DNA of 64,000 nucleotides from Hyaloscypha bicolor E (GCF_002865645.1 NW_020194558.1:1116001-1180000), one strand, 5' to 3'. Positions 10,134-22,440 are shown, counted from the stretch's first letter. Notes: generated by a model not told the origin, from the letters alone. Numbers and translations: made by a program.

Positions 10134-11641
10134 TCACGGTACTCTCGACCAATCCCTACAGCCACCAAACACGGTCCTGCAGAACTTCCCGAACTCTACT
10201 TTCAGGTTGGGCCTCTTCCAACTGCCCTGTGCACGGTGCAGGACCCGGGCGTCGGGATCAGTGATGGGTTTCGAGCCCATGCCGTGCCATTTGCCTCGCC
10301 CTGGGCTGTTGAGCAGTGTTAGTAACTAAGAATTTATATACTTGGATTGTAGATTGAAGGTGCAAGACGAACAGGAGGTACGTACCTGAACGCTGTGATA
10401 GGGAATATCAATGTGTCTCCCACCGCCTTACTTCGCCCGTGATCCACCAACCCTGTCAGTGCATCCCACCTCAACCCTGTCTCCTTCTCCAACCACTCTT
10501 TCGTGGCCAGCGTGACGGCCGCAGGGCCTGTAAGTTCTATCGGATCCACACGGTACAAGGCGTTCTTTATCGCCTTGGGGTCTCCCTCGTAAGGACGAGT
10601 CACCTCTTTCACCATCGCGGCAAAGTTCGAGACGAACGATTTGAGAATTGGATGGTTTGGTGCAGAGGCAAGTGCCCATTGCGTCAATTGGACGGGATAG
10701 TTGTAGCCCATTCGCCAGTAGTCGTCGGTGTCGGGCCTGTTGTCTCCTTCGATGCCTAGGATAAGTTCAATCGGTTGCTTTACTGATGACCCCCTGGCAA
10801 TGGTGCTGTAAGTCGTGCCCGTTTGGGGGTCCGTCCAGGCGGAAACGTCCTTCTCGTCAAGCCACGACGCTGGTGACCGGAGTGGGAGCGTGTCGACGTC
10901 TCCATACTGCCAGGGAATTAGAATCAGAACTCTTTCGGGGGATGCCCCGGACTTACAACTCCACCAATCAACTTCACGACCAGAATCCTGAACACATCCG
11001 ACTTCTCCACCATCAATGGCATGGCATCCACGTACTCCGCCAGATCCGGCTGCAACCCAGAGACCAGCTGCCTGCACCCTTCATCCAGCCACAAGAAATA
11101 AGCCATGCTCTCATTCCCCGCCGCCGTCGCATAAGTCAGCCACTTCTCGACCCCCTCGAGCACATCCGGCTTCCACGTGACCAGATCCGTATCCTTCCAC
11201 GTCTGATGGATGATCAAGGGAATCTTGGAGTAAGGGATATTATGGTTCCCCTTGACAGCCAAGCGTTGCGCCAATTGGGCCGCCTCGAGGATATTCCTCG
11301 GGGCAGGCTCCGAGGGGTCTAGCCACTCAGGGGGGATGTACCAGGCTGCAGGCACGTGATTAGCATATGGAACACCTCAGCCTTGTCGTGGACCACCACG
11401 TCCAAGACATCAGAAGTATCGTGAGGATTGGGTCGCGATTGAGAGACGTACCTCCGCTGCGGGTGCTCGCCAACGACACATGTTTCCAGGCCAGCGGGTA
11501 GCGTTCGGGGTAGAAGCCCTCGTCGCGGGTGGCCTTGACGCTGCGCGTCGAGTGCCACGACCAGAGCGCGATAAGGAGCAGCAGGGCGAGGATCAGTGGC
11601 TGTCGCCGGCGTTTCGAGGCGGGGAGGCTGTAGCTGATCAT
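10134..11641 (-). CDS. GT32 glycosyltransferase, OCH1-like (alpha-1,6-mannosyltransferase family)
   Basis: Four exons, 11641-11452, 11345-10957, 10906-10386 and 10305-10134, give 423 residues with introns of 106, 50 and 80 nt. The N terminus is a type II signal anchor: basic KRRRQ then a hydrophobic helix (about 15-30), so the catalytic domain should lie in the Golgi lumen. Hallmarks are IPLIIHQTWKD (105-115), LEGVEKW, YFLWLDEGCRQLV, EKSDVFRILVVKLIGGV and the DXD metal-binding motif YGDVDTLPL (194-202), split from the preceding GGV by intron 2. Downstream come WRMGYNYPVQLTQWALAS and, after intron 3, FSPGRGKWHGMGSKP. The family transfers mannose or related sugars from nucleotide donors onto glycans or glycolipids. 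Whether this is Och1 itself or one of the many paralogues cannot be decided. Without the fourth exon the protein would lack the conserved GMGS region. Confidence 0.92.
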
Positions 11642-13023
11642 CGCAATCGTGGGGACCAGAGGGTGTTAAATTGAGAATGGCATTGAGACGAGGGAGAGAG
11701 AGAGGGAGGGAGGCGAGGAGGAGGAGCGACAGACGACGTTGCGGTTGCGGTTGAGGTTGAACAGGACGTGAGGATCAGGATGTCGCCCAGGCGATCCAAT
11801 TTGTGGCTGCACTGCCTGCGCCGGGCTGCTGCTGGGTGCTGCTTGGTGCTTGCTGCGCCTCGGCCGTTCTGTCGTGTACGCGCCGTACCGCGAATCGAAA
11901 TGCAGACATTGCCCCCTTCCCCCCACCATCCCAATTTCAGCCATCGTTTACCTCGTTAGCGTCAAACCCCGTTCCTGACCCTGGATCCGGACAAAACTGC
12001 CTAAATACTTTGGACCCCCTTTCTCTTGTCAAGACGAGTGTAAATTACTAGAGTAAGCAAAGACCCCTATTTCTCTCGACCTTCGGAGTTGAGTTCAACA
12101 ATTTCAGTTTCTCAAGACTCAAGAGACATTTAGCTCCACTAAGGTTATCGGATGTACTGTACTGTACCTACCTATCTGATGTCGCTTCGTCGAGAGTTGC
12201 CTGCGGCATTTTCGGATCGTCGTATCAAGTGCTGCGTCGCAAGCTGGGCGTGAATAATCCGCGTCTTTGTCGAGACCTGCAGCCTATCTGCCGCCGCGGG
12301 AGACGTGTCGCTCGCCTGATCTGCGAGGCTCTGTGCTATTTAGGGTAAGGTTCTGACATTCATTACTCCGTCGTTTCTGTGGTTGTGAGCCTGAGGTGGC
12401 CAGAAAGCGCATCCCGTGGATGACCGGCGCCGTACGGGGTCTCCGAGGCTGCTTAGGGCATGCCGCTCGCACGAGTACGGTCAAATACGGTCTGCGATCA
12501 ATTTCTCCTATCCCCCAAAATGCGATAAGATGGGGCCTCTCCCAGTAGATCTGTGGCTTTGGAACGTTGACAGCCTGTTCAAAGTCCGCCTGGTCACTCA
12601 TGTCAAGTCACGTGGCTGATGGCTTCGCAGTGACATCCATGATATGCCGCTTCAAGGAGTGGTTACAATATCTCTTGCGATCTAGAGTAAGAGTATTTTG
12701 GATTCCAATGATGAAAAGATATGAGTCCAGGAGCAGAGCACCTCCCTCAACCTTGACCTTCTTTTTGCATCACGTGCACGATCTCACAAGGGTGGGTCCG
12801 AGGCCCATCAGAAACTCTTGGAATATGAAAAGATATTCAGATGAGTTTGCATTCTTCAAATCCAGCTTCTTAAGAGATGGAGTTCAACTTCGCTTGATTT
12901 TATTATTGCCTCGACAAAGAGGTCTCCCGGAAGTACACCGACCACACAATTCTTCGCAAAAAGGCAGTATGAAATAGCCAAGCACCAACATAACCAATTG
13001 ACTTTCGGCCACCCATTGAAAGC
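11642..13023. other. Intergenic region upstream of GT32
   Basis: About 1.4 kb. The stretch next to 11642 is the GT32 promoter and leader, with GA/CT-rich sequence around 11690-11735. ORFs such as 12601-12284 (-) and 12567-12977 (+) have no recognised domain. The right part contains the 3' flank of the CFEM gene. Confidence 0.5.
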
Positions 13024-13631
13024 TTACAAAAGCATCAAGAGACCACCAAAGAGGGCCACAACTGCAAACTCAACGCCCACCCACGGCATCAGCATCCCCT
13101 GACCACCCGTAAACGGAGGAAGACCAGTCGATGTATTCTGCGGGAGACCCCCGGAACCGCTAATCGTCGGGCTCCCATTCGCCGTCGTCGTCGTCGCAGC
13201 AGCAGTTGGCGCCGAGCTGATCGAGCTAGGAGCAGCAGAGGAGCTCGTTTCCGCAGCGCCCGAAGCAGAGGTGGTAGAGCCAGAGGAGCCGCCTCCTGCC
13301 GAAGAGGCACACGAGCAGATGGCATTAGCAGCAATCAGGACTGATGCAGCATCTGCCGAGCAGGCCGAAAGCACGCAGCCTTGGGCGGCGGACTGGATTG
13401 CTAGGTATGCGGAGCTGGAACATTGGCAGGCGTACTCGAATTGGCCGCAGCCGACGAGGGAGGCGGCAGAACTGATGCAAGGAACCTGCAGAGGGTCAAT
13501 TGAGTTGTGAGAACGAGGGAGGAACGACTTACTCCGCAGGTTGGAATGGCAGCTGTCAGGGAGTCGCAGGCAGTTTGTGCTTGAGCCCAAGCGGCAAGTC
13601 CGGAAACAACGATTAAGCTAGAGAACTTCAT
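13024..13631 (-). CDS. CFEM-domain GPI-anchored cell-surface protein
   Basis: Two exons, 13631-13533 and 13485-13024, separated by a 47-nt intron, give 186 residues. A signal peptide (1-19, ending AQAQT) precedes a CFEM domain. Its eight-cysteine pattern is Cys32, 36, 46, 53, 55, 70, 75 and 90, with extra Cys22 and Cys92. CFEM proteins are fungal extracellular membrane or wall proteins involved in haem/iron uptake, adhesion or virulence. The domain is followed by a Ser/Thr/Ala-rich stalk (about 95-150) and a C-terminal hydrophobic tail after GGQGML, as expected for GPI attachment. The position normally held by the haem-iron-binding Asp in Csa2/Rbt5-type domains is Glu50 here (FEYAC), so haem binding should not be assumed. 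The intron is required: the first exon frame runs into stop codons, and the junction restores IPTC-G-VPC. Confidence 0.92.
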
Positions 13632-15452
13632 GATTGCACTGCCAAACTACTTTCAAACAACGAAGGTTGCGTTGTGAGGATGTTTCTGAGAACGAGTCTG
13701 TGGAAAACGAAGGTGGTGAGATCTCGGTCAGATATTTTGGGGGAGGGAGAGCTTGAAATACTATGAGTACTGTTCCACGTGGGAGGACCAACCACAGCAC
13801 CGGGGACGGGTGTGGTAGAAAGAAAAATGAGCGAACGTGTGGAGGCACCTCATGGATCAATGCTTGACGGCCATTCTAAGGGATCTAGTCTGATCCGGCC
13901 AGAAATGGAAACATGTGTGGAAGGCATATTCGAATTGAGCAACTCTGGCCGCGTAAGGGCTGCGGTTCCCTCGGTGGGATGATAGTACCTCAACCTATTG
14001 AAGAGATCCCGAGGGAAACGCTGATAGCACATGTTGCTGGCAAGAAGATCGTCGCCCGAGGACGCTTGTCCCTGATGGTTTTCTGTGTCGAGGAACAAGG
14101 AAAAAGGTGCGAGACCTGGATTGGCGCCATAGGATTGGGTCGTCAGACGCAGCATCGATATGTGCTCTTTATTGGGAGAATGCGGGGTAAAAACGAGGAT
14201 GGGGAAGCGGAGAACCCGATGGGTTTCCATGACTGCATGTGTTGTCGGACGGACCCCATGAATTGGGAAGCTGCCGGCCGAGACCTACCAATGCGGAGAG
14301 GAGGCACACAAATCAGAATGGTAGGCAACCTTTTCTGAGGAGGAAAACCTGATGCTACTTGGAAAGAAGCCGAAAGCGCTGGGAATGACATAGGCCGCAG
14401 AGGTGACTATGGGAGAGGCGTCCAATCGTACAGAGCGGGGTTTGCAAGGCTTGCTGACTGAGTAGGGTCTGCTTGCTCTCAAGCAAATATTGATGTCGGT
14501 CATACGATGTAGCTTCTAATGAAAATACAGGCACTTGTTGCTGCGCTTCGATTCGGCTCTTTCGTAGCGCTTCGGGTGAGCTCTCATCAACCATGCTGTT
14601 TAGTTTCAGAAGCGCGGGTATAAAATTGACTCGCCGTCCAACGAACGCGTAAATGGCAACACATGTTAATTGAAGGCCTGGTATCTAGGTCATTGACAAG
14701 CCTTAAAAGGATCTAACGGCATATCTTATAGAACAGAGATCAAGATAAGGTGATGAGAACTTTCCCATCAGCTTAGCTACAGTCTGTACGACGAGGTGGT
14801 TCAAATTCTTAGGCTGGGCGCGGTTCGAACCGTTAAATTTGGAGATCAATGCCATGGTTCTTGAGGTTTGCGAAGGATCGAGATGGCCACGTTGGTTCTC
14901 GTGATGAGATTTGAATGTCCGTGTGCTTACAGGACATACTGTACTTCTCCATTGATAGGGAAGAATTCCTTCGAGCAGCTGTGAAGTTGACGTTGGTTGA
15001 AAAGTGGAGTCTCAGGGGTGTTATCGCTGAACTCAGGCTAGCTTTAGGCGTTTGGCGGTAATCGTAAGCGCTGGAGCGACGCTACAAAGCGTCCTACAAT
15101 CTCTGATCTTCCCATGCTTCTGTCAATAAGAGGGATTGATATAAGCATATGAATCCCGATAGTGAGAATGTTATTTGTCCTCAAATAGCTGTGATATCTC
15201 GATGTCAACTTCGTTCCATTCTAAGCCGGAGGGAAAACCCGTGGAGAGGTGCTATCACGTGCCGTATTTTGATCTCCCGCTGAAGTGTCCTCCAAATGCC
15301 TTATTTTTATGACAAAGGGCCACTATATAGCCTCTGTAATGATCTCGTGTCCGTTATTCATCATGACGACCTTCGTTAGCGTTACTTAAATTTAATGTCG
15401 CATGGTCTCTCGTGCCAATTTGAAGGGACAAACTCGAGCCTCTTCGATTTTC
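13632..15452. other. Intergenic region, no recognised gene
   Basis: About 1.8 kb including the CFEM promoter (left end). The longest ATG-initiated frame is 13913-14338 (+, 141 codons), which has no recognised domain and no supporting splice structure; an antisense frame of similar size exists. No repeat or RNA gene seen. Confidence 0.45.
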
Positions 15453-16238
15453 CTATAGACAGTCAAATTTCCCTAAAGGAGAGGTCGCGGCCGAGACCTC
15501 TGACAGCCCCTCTAAATACGATGGACTTTTTGTGGTTGGGTGCGAGTCGTGCCTAGGCCAGGCGGCAAAGTCGTTCTTGTGTAGGAAATCGAAGGTAGTC
15601 TTGCAAGCATCTCCTCTTCCTATATCGTCATCGAAGAGGCAGGTATGAGCTGTGTGTCCTGGGCTGGCATCTCCGTAGTTTCTAGGCTTGGTTAAGGAGT
15701 GGAATACAAAGCTGTCGCACGTCCAACTCTCGTCAATTCCTGCGCCATCCGCGTCTCTTCCTCGAACCGCCTGCTCCAAAGCCTCCAGTTCTTGTGTCTG
15801 CCCAGATCCCAGCTCCTAAAACTTGTTATATGTGTACCCAAGTCCATGCTCCTTCCTATGCTGCAATAACTCTAGCTGTGCGAGAATGCAAGCGCCTCGA
15901 ATGCCCTCCTCACATGCCCGATCTGATTCGATTTCGATCGGGTACCGATGGATGGTTCGTTGTGGAGTCGCAGAGACGGCCAGATGGGTGCATTTAATTG
16001 GCAACCGTGTGCTTGTAAATAGAGAGCATTGTGGCTTTGATCGTGCTTGGCGGAAATAAAGCGTTGCGCCGGTGAATCGAGATGATAAGCGATCCTGAAG
16101 CTTCCGTTCCTGCCATCCTATAGTCATCGTGAGAAAATGACTTGGTTTTAATTGCAAATCACCCCCGGAAGATGCAATTTGTACCTTAAGAAGTTCAAGA
16201 TGCAAAACGCGAAGTGCAGCCAGATGACCGTGCCTGAC
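15453..16238 (-). pseudogene. Unrecognised coding-like region, possibly a relic with an ankyrin-like segment
   Basis: Two pieces look coding. At 16238-16185, between a TAG acceptor and a GTACAA donor, one frame reads GHLAALRVLHLELLK, resembling the helix pair of an ankyrin repeat. At 15824-15453 a frame opens after a TTTTAG acceptor and runs about 120 residues to TAG, including a Cys-containing stretch with SWTCDSFVFHSLTKPRNYGD and HTCLFDDDIGRGDACKTTF. The DNA between them is open in two frames and I could not find a splice model joining both. I recognise no full-length family. It could be a real multi-exon gene I cannot assemble, or a decayed one. Confidence 0.22.
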
Positions 16239-16575
16239 CTACAAAAAGGATAACCTAACGAGGATTCCGGCAAGGCCAACTATCGTGGCATGTTGAAAGA
16301 AGACTGCACTCCAGGATAGCACGATCCGAGAAGCAAGAAAATGATTTTGAAGCGGAGAGAAGGAATGTGACACAAGGAGAAGGTACTGCACAAGGAAGCC
16401 CTTCATCCCCCTGCACGTCATATTACACACAATCAGCACAACGAATCCGTTTCTAAACCGAGAAATGCATTGATTACTACCCGTGTGCCTGTCTGTATCA
16501 GACATACAATTTATTATTCATGCTCTCCTCACTCCATAATCGTCAATCCATTCTTCGCCCCCTTTATCCAACCGC

Positions 16576-18315
16576 CTACAACAGAATCATCCCCATTCCC
16601 GAAAGAAGAGCCGTAACTGTGAATCCCACCGCAAACACCTGTCCAACCCATGGGTTCGCGCCGTATGTCATTCCGCTGGCGTCACTCTTCTTGGATGATG
16701 AAGCAGCTCCGCCAGTTGAGCCAGAGACAGGGTTGCTGACTGTAGCTTGAGCAATGACACTTGCGCAAGAGCTCGCTGCGCCAGCTGGCTTGACGACTGC
16801 CGCAGCACCTCCGAAGTTACATGCATTGGCGGAACTCTTTTGTCCCTTGTAGTAGGTGTCGAAGGCGTTGGAGAGCTGCTCGGTGGCATTGCACATGGAC
16901 CATGGACCGTAGGTGCCGGTAGTCGCGTTCTTTGAGACTCCAGAGCAGGGACTGCCTGGGTAGCCGCAGACTTGACCGAAGAGTTGGCCGATTACTGTAC
17001 CATTGAGACTGGCGCTGGCCACGCAGCTGAGGGAGCTCACCATGCAGCTACAGGCGGCTTCGTTGGGAGTTGGTGGGAGAGGACTTGCGGCCACTGCCCA
17101 AGTGCTGGCATCAATTGTTGGGCAAGCTTGTCCGACAGTGTTAGTGGGGCTGTAGGATGCTGCGTTGACGGCACTTGGGGACACGGCAGCAATCGCGGTT
17201 TGCCAGGCGCCGAAATCTGCGAGCGTGCTGACGGAGCCGCCGCTTGCAGAGACCAAACCGTAGTCGTTCGCCTCTTCAAAGTATTCGTACACGATACCAC
17301 CAGAGAAGACGGGGCTCATCTGTGATCCATACAGAGCTGCAACCTCGGAGAACTTTCGGCCGGCGGCTCCACCACCTTGAGTGTTGCATCCGTATTCGGC
17401 GAAGAAGGCTGGGACGGAGTATCCTGTGAATTCCTTGGTTCTATCGGCGTATCCAGATGTCTGGTAATTGGAGGCGCCGCACCACTCGTAGATGTTGTAT
17501 CCCCAGAAATCGATTTGCGAAGCAACATCGCCACAGTTGAAGTATGCGGCCACATTGGCCCGAACGGTTGCATCATCATCAGCAGCATATCCAACACCCA
17601 TAGCCCGATAACCCTTAGACTTGATATATGCCTTGGTATCACGCACAGCAGCCTTGACGAAGGGCGTGGAATCGATGTAGGTGAGGTTGTTGGGGACTTC
17701 GTTTCCGGCGAAGAATCCGATGACGTTGCTGTATTTCGACATGGAATCAACAACGGCCGTGTATCGAGCATACAGCGCGGTGTTCCATTCTGGGCTCGTG
17801 CGATCAATTGACAGGTTGGGCTCTCCCAGATCGCTGATCACGTAGATTCCGGCGGCGTCCAATAAGCTCATACAGGTGTCATGATCTGCGGTTGGATCGA
17901 GGGCATAAGTACGGATTGTGTTCGCGCCGAGCTGCTTGAGTTTGGGGACGTCTCGAGTGCAGGCCGCAGTATTAGCAAGAGGGTCGACAAAGCTAGTCTG
18001 CTTCACATCAGTGGAAATCCTCATTCCGTGCGTTGGACGCGATTCTTACGGATCCGCTGCTGGTGGCTCCGCCGCCATTGTTGGAGACACCGGATTGATA
18101 AGCTACGCCCTTGATGAAGAATTGGGTGCCATTGGTTTTGTAGAAGAACTTGGCTCCCTGCGATGGGTGTCAGATGGATGGCACTCGCTTTACGACGTCT
18201 TGTTTCGATGACCGCATACCTTGATTACAATGGGATCGAGAGTAGCGGACGCGCCTGTGAAAAGCACAGCAGTCGCTGTCAACAAGGACAGTAGAGAAGA
18301 AGATTTGCCCATCAT
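16576..18315 (-). CDS. GH72 beta-1,3-glucanosyltransferase (Gas/Gel family) with CBM43/X8 module
   Basis: Exons 18315-18220, 18157-18050 and 17997-16576 give 541 residues; the introns are 62 and 52 nt. A signal peptide (about 1-24, ending GASA) leads into the GH72 catalytic domain. It has DFWGYNIYEWC, the acid/base Glu168 in GNEVPN and the nucleophile Glu269 in AEYGCN, the same spacing as known Gel/Gas enzymes. After a linker, residues about 384-465 form the cysteine-rich X8/CBM43 domain (CSCMVSSLSC, CGYPGSPCSG, GTYGPWSMCN). A Ser-rich stalk and C-terminal hydrophobic tail indicate GPI anchoring. The enzyme cuts and re-joins beta-1,3-glucan at the outer face of the plasma membrane to lengthen wall glucan. 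Presence of X8 places it in the GH72+ subgroup. The start uses the first Met of MMGKSSSLL; the third Met-led frame at 18024 is an internal artefact of intron 2. The gene ends about 1.4 kb before the AT-rich block. Confidence 0.95.
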
Positions 18316-19695
18316 GGTGATGGAATGTGGGTGCAAGTGTGCGCAGAACGAGAGACGAGAATTGAAAACGACAGACGAGTTGGGCTGGTTGACTGAGTGA
18401 TTGATTGATTGATGCACGAGATAGATGGAAAGGCCGTGGGTGGTGGGTGGTGGGTGCGGTTTTTCCAAGAAGGTGCAGGAAGGGGCGGGTGCTGCATCCC
18501 AGAGCGGAAGCAGAGGCGCAGAATACGAACCAATAATCCAATCTCGCGTGGTGAGAGGCGGGTGCAGCACTGCAGACCCGCAGGACGGCTGCCTTTGCCT
18601 TTCTTCCTCTGCCCTTGTCCGAGGGGTCGCGGTGCGCCCGCAGAACTGGTGGGCTGAATATCCTGGCATCAAATCAGGCCCGTCGAATGCGCCATAATAG
18701 GCAGACCCAGGCCATCAGCTCGTGTGAGGCTGGATCATCCTGCAGGAGCCAGGAGATGAAAGTCTCAAAAATGATCCGTTGCTATTTTGTCACCGATATT
18801 CAGCGCGATGCTGCTACTGTATCAATTGCCAACACTTTCCACGATCAACATGTGAGCCGAGTAAATGACCTCATTTAAGAAATTAAGAAACAATAAGCCT
18901 ACCCCCGTCTCCACCAAGGAAGCTTGAAGAAGAAACAAGCTCCGGTCGACCCGCCGGCGTGGGTCCAAGGAAAATAGTTCCGGTGGGGTTTCGCATTGAG
19001 TTCGCGCGCTCTGATGTTCTCACGTGTTCACCACGCGTAGTTCTCAGAATAGGGGGCAATGTTTACAAAGCCCCTTTCCCTGAAGCCACGAGTGAAGAAT
19101 GACAACAGGATGTACAATATTAACCTGCAGCTGAATGTAATCGCTTTCTGTTTCTCTTTGGAATGTTGGACTGAAGCATTTGGACTGAAGCATCTGGGCT
19201 CTCGCTCCCTCCTCCACCTGGTTCCCGTGAAGCGCAACTTCTCGTAAGCCAGATTTCAGATGAAAGCCGCGAGTGGATTAATATTCCTATCAAGAAACAA
19301 TTGGCGAAGAATACGGATATCTTCCTCGTCTACGGCTAAGAACTTCCAACAAAAAACTCTTTTTACTATGTCAGGAGTTTCTTCCCAGGCTGTTTCTTAA
19401 ATGATTTACCCTTAAAATGCCTCCGGCAGTCTCTTGCAAAACATTGTCATGTAATTGGTGATTTCTACAAGACCGGATTCTTTGAAACCACTGACGCGTT
19501 TCCCTGCAAAATCTTCTATGAGTTGTGTTGCTTCGACCTCAATGACAAGGAGGTGTGGTCATATGATGTGAGGTGTTTGTTGGTAGGGCAATAAGACAAT
19601 AGGATGAATCAGTGAGTTGTGAAACCACAGTGTCAAATTTAGTACAGAACTAATCTCTGTTCCTCCTATGAGGTCCAGAGAAGCCTCCTCTAAAT
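18316..19695. other. Intergenic region and edge of the AT-rich block
   Basis: GH72 promoter on the left (a short run of four-base ATTG units around 18398-18413 in the leader region). The rest has no recognised gene. Normal composition persists to about 19,695, where the sequence changes sharply to A/T with almost no CpA or TpG. Confidence 0.55.
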
Positions 19696-20733
19696 TGGAG
19701 GCCCCGATAATGTATATATATTTAGTAATTCATAAACCTAAAGCCTATAATATAAATAGTAATATAATTATAATATTAAAGGGCTATTAATCTTTTTAAT
19801 TAATATCTGCAATATTCAAGATTTATTATATATCTTTTAGTTATATATAACCCTATATATATTATAATAATGCCTTCTTTCTAGAATTTTATTCTTAAGA
19901 TTTATTAATTTATTTTAGTAAAATATTTAATTATTTAATTATTTAATTAATTAATTATTTAATTGAGATAAATTTCTAGTATTTTAGAAAGTAGTTTTAT
20001 TAATATAATTTGAGTAATAAATATAGAAATTATTTAATTAGATTAAGGCTAAATAAATAAGAAGTATTAGTAATTATATTCTAGATATAGGAGCTAGCTA
20101 ATAATTATAATTTTATTTAAAAACTAAATATTCTAATAAGCCCGATTTAAAGTATTAGGGTATTACTTTTTACAATTAATATTAAATCTTATATTAAAAT
20201 AATTCAAATAGCTTTATAAGAAGAATTTAATAAAATATTTATATAAGAAATTTATATAAATATTTTTAAGATTTTAGAAATTATTTACAGGCTTTTAGAA
20301 ATATATATATTAATTAATTAGAATTAATATAAAATATAAATAATTAATTAAAATAATTCTTTATTATTATTTAAGAATTTCTTTATATTATTATATACTT
20401 TTTTTCTTCTAATAATTATATATATAATAATTTTTATTATTATTACTTTCTAGCCTTTTCTTTTATTTATTTTAAGTTTTCTTTAATTATTTTTAATTAA
20501 TTTATAATATTTGGCTTTATTATTTATTCTTATAATAAATATAAAAATAATTTTATAGCCTTTTTTCTTATTATTAGTAAATACTTAAAATATTTTAAGT
20601 ATTTACTTATTAATTTCTTTATTTTAAATATTATAGTACTTAATAAAAAGAATTATAACTATTATAATAAGAATTCTAAATCTTATATTTTAATAAATTC
20701 TTTAGCTTTAATATTTATTAAAGCTAATATAAC
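19696..20733. other. AT-rich RIP-like sequence left of the first LTR element
   Basis: About 1 kb of nearly pure A/T with stops in all frames. Residual C and G sit mostly in CpT/ApG contexts; CpA and TpG are almost absent, as expected after repeat-induced point mutation. No recognisable element within it. Confidence 0.7.
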
Positions 20734-20966
20734 TGTCGGAATAGCTGCACTGCGAATTTCCTGGTCATGTGACTAGTCATGTGATGTCGCGTCGCAGGCG
20801 TGACTCGACCGGTAGACTAGTCCCCATTAGGCTTAGCAGATTTAGGGATCGCATATTAATACTACAATATTACGATCCTTACTTCTAAATAATAACTTCA
20901 CTAACCTTACGTAAATAGCACTTCCACGCCTACGTGACGGTGCCATGCGTTACTGGTGAACCGACA
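20734..20966. repeat. Left LTR, little mutated
   Basis: Starts TGTCGG, ends CCGACA. It aligns without gaps over 233 bp to the right LTR; the differences I checked are transitions in which this copy carries C or G. Confidence 0.88.
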
Positions 20967-21038
20967 CTAATCAGTTTGTATTCAGATCAGAACAAGGTCT
21001 ATTTATATATATAGATCAGGAAGGATTAAGCTACGCTT

Positions 21039-21222
21039 GCCTAATATTCGGTTGCTTAGGGGCAAAGCCATCGTTCCAGTCAAAGAGAGGATAACTATTA
21101 ATCCTATTACCTGTAATTCGGTTACATAGGCAGGAAAGATACTTAATCTTACTAAGGTCCGATTATACTATATCAAAGGAGGGAAACAATAGTCGCCTTT
21201 GCCTATAATTCGGTTCTATAGG
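21039..21222. repeat. Three related stem-loops
   Basis: At 21039-21060, 21109-21130 and 21201-21222 the sequence follows the pattern CCTA-TAATTCGGTT-TAGG, each with complementary CCTA/TAGG arms around the constant loop ATTCGGTT and followed by GGAAAGA-like bases in two cases. They lie 70-165 bp inside the left LTR, where retroelement primer-binding and packaging signals are usually found. Function is inference only. Confidence 0.6.
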
Positions 21223-21280
21223 GAGGAAAGACACTATTTCTTGCTAATTACCACCAAACGGTTAGCCATTTGACCATCTC

Positions 21281-21508
21281 CTATATCAAAAATCGCTCTT
21301 TCGCCGAGTACCCTCTGCGAACCACCGGAGTAACTATCAAAATCGCTCTTTTGTAAGGCCGAACACCCTTGCGAACCACCAGAGCAACCCTTAGTCAATC
21401 GCTCTTTCGCAAGGCCGAATACCCTCTGCGAACCACTAAAGCAACTATCAAAATCGCTCCTTTGCAAGGTTACGAACTCCTGAACCTCGCAAACCACTAG
21501 AGCAACCC
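21281..21508. repeat. Four tandem units of about 54-60 bp
   Basis: Each unit contains TCAAAATCGCTC, a TTTCG/TTTGCAAGG segment, CGAAC/CGAATACC, CTCTGCGAACCAC and AGAGCAA. The minus strand is open across the array and would give a degenerate repeated peptide, but the plus-strand reading is equally possible; coding is unproven. Confidence 0.75.
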
Positions 21509-22440
21509 TTGACCGAATTAACGATCCCTTACCCTTGGGAACCTGTCAAATACCTCCTACCCTCTGGAATACTACCCCACCCTCTGGAATACCACCCTCT
21601 GGAACACCCTTAAGGCACTTCAGCTTTAACTTCAGCTTTACCTTCAAGTTAAACCCCTTGAGCTTCAGAGCTTCAGAACCTCCTTCAGAACCCTCACCCC
21701 TCCTGGAATCGCGATATTTCACTTCTAAATTTCTCGTTACGGACGAAATATTTACGAACCCTCGCGAACCACCAACCCCTCTGTCCAGAAACGATAATCC
21801 TTCACCTTTGGGAGCCTGTCAAATACCTCTTCTTACCTCTCCTTCCACGAATACCTCGAATACCTCGAATTCTACGAATTACCTTACCTTTAACCCCCCC
21901 TCCTCCTTCGAACCATACATACATACACATACTAGGAAGAACCTAATATTAAAGATACCCGGGAAAACGTCCGACGTTACTTAGTACGGATTAAAAGGCC
22001 TCTAGTCGGGGAATTTACCGCCTGCGGGCAAATACCCTTTCCCTTCTAGGCATACTCAACCCCGTATCTAAACCTCTCGTACGAGTACCGTGATTTAGTA
22101 TGGACTAGAAAATATAGGATAGGAAATATGGAAGAGTATAAATGGGGAAATAGAGTAATAAACTTGACCTAAGGATTACTACGGATAGTGAGATCCAAGA
22201 ATATACAAGTACTAAGCTATACGAGTATATGAAATGCAATTACGGTAGCCATGGAACAAGCTATAATACCTAGCTCTTCTTTTACCAAGATTTCTATTAC
22301 TTTATAATTAGGGACTTTAATTAGCTCGGATAATACTACCTAAAGGAGCTCAGGAATTAACTAAAGGAGACGTACCGTCCATTAACTAATAAGGATATTA
22401 ATTTTGACCGTTTTATAGCTATATTCGAAGCTCTTCCAAT

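Noticed and set aside
10255..10290. tRNA T-arm-like ATGGG-TTTCGAG-CCCAT
   Set aside because: It is the codon sequence for the conserved HGMGSKP motif of the GT32 gene on the minus strand; no acceptor or anticodon arm fits.
13913..14338. 141-codon ATG frame on the plus strand
   Set aside because: No recognised domain, overlapping antisense frame of similar length, no promoter or splice support; left as intergenic.
14810..14840. GCGGTTCGAACCGT resembling a tRNA T-arm
   Set aside because: Upstream 60 bases do not fold into D and anticodon arms with a matching acceptor stem.
17998..18024. Met at 18024 as start of the GH72 gene
   Set aside because: It lies within intron 2; the signal peptide and conserved N-terminal catalytic region are in two upstream exons.
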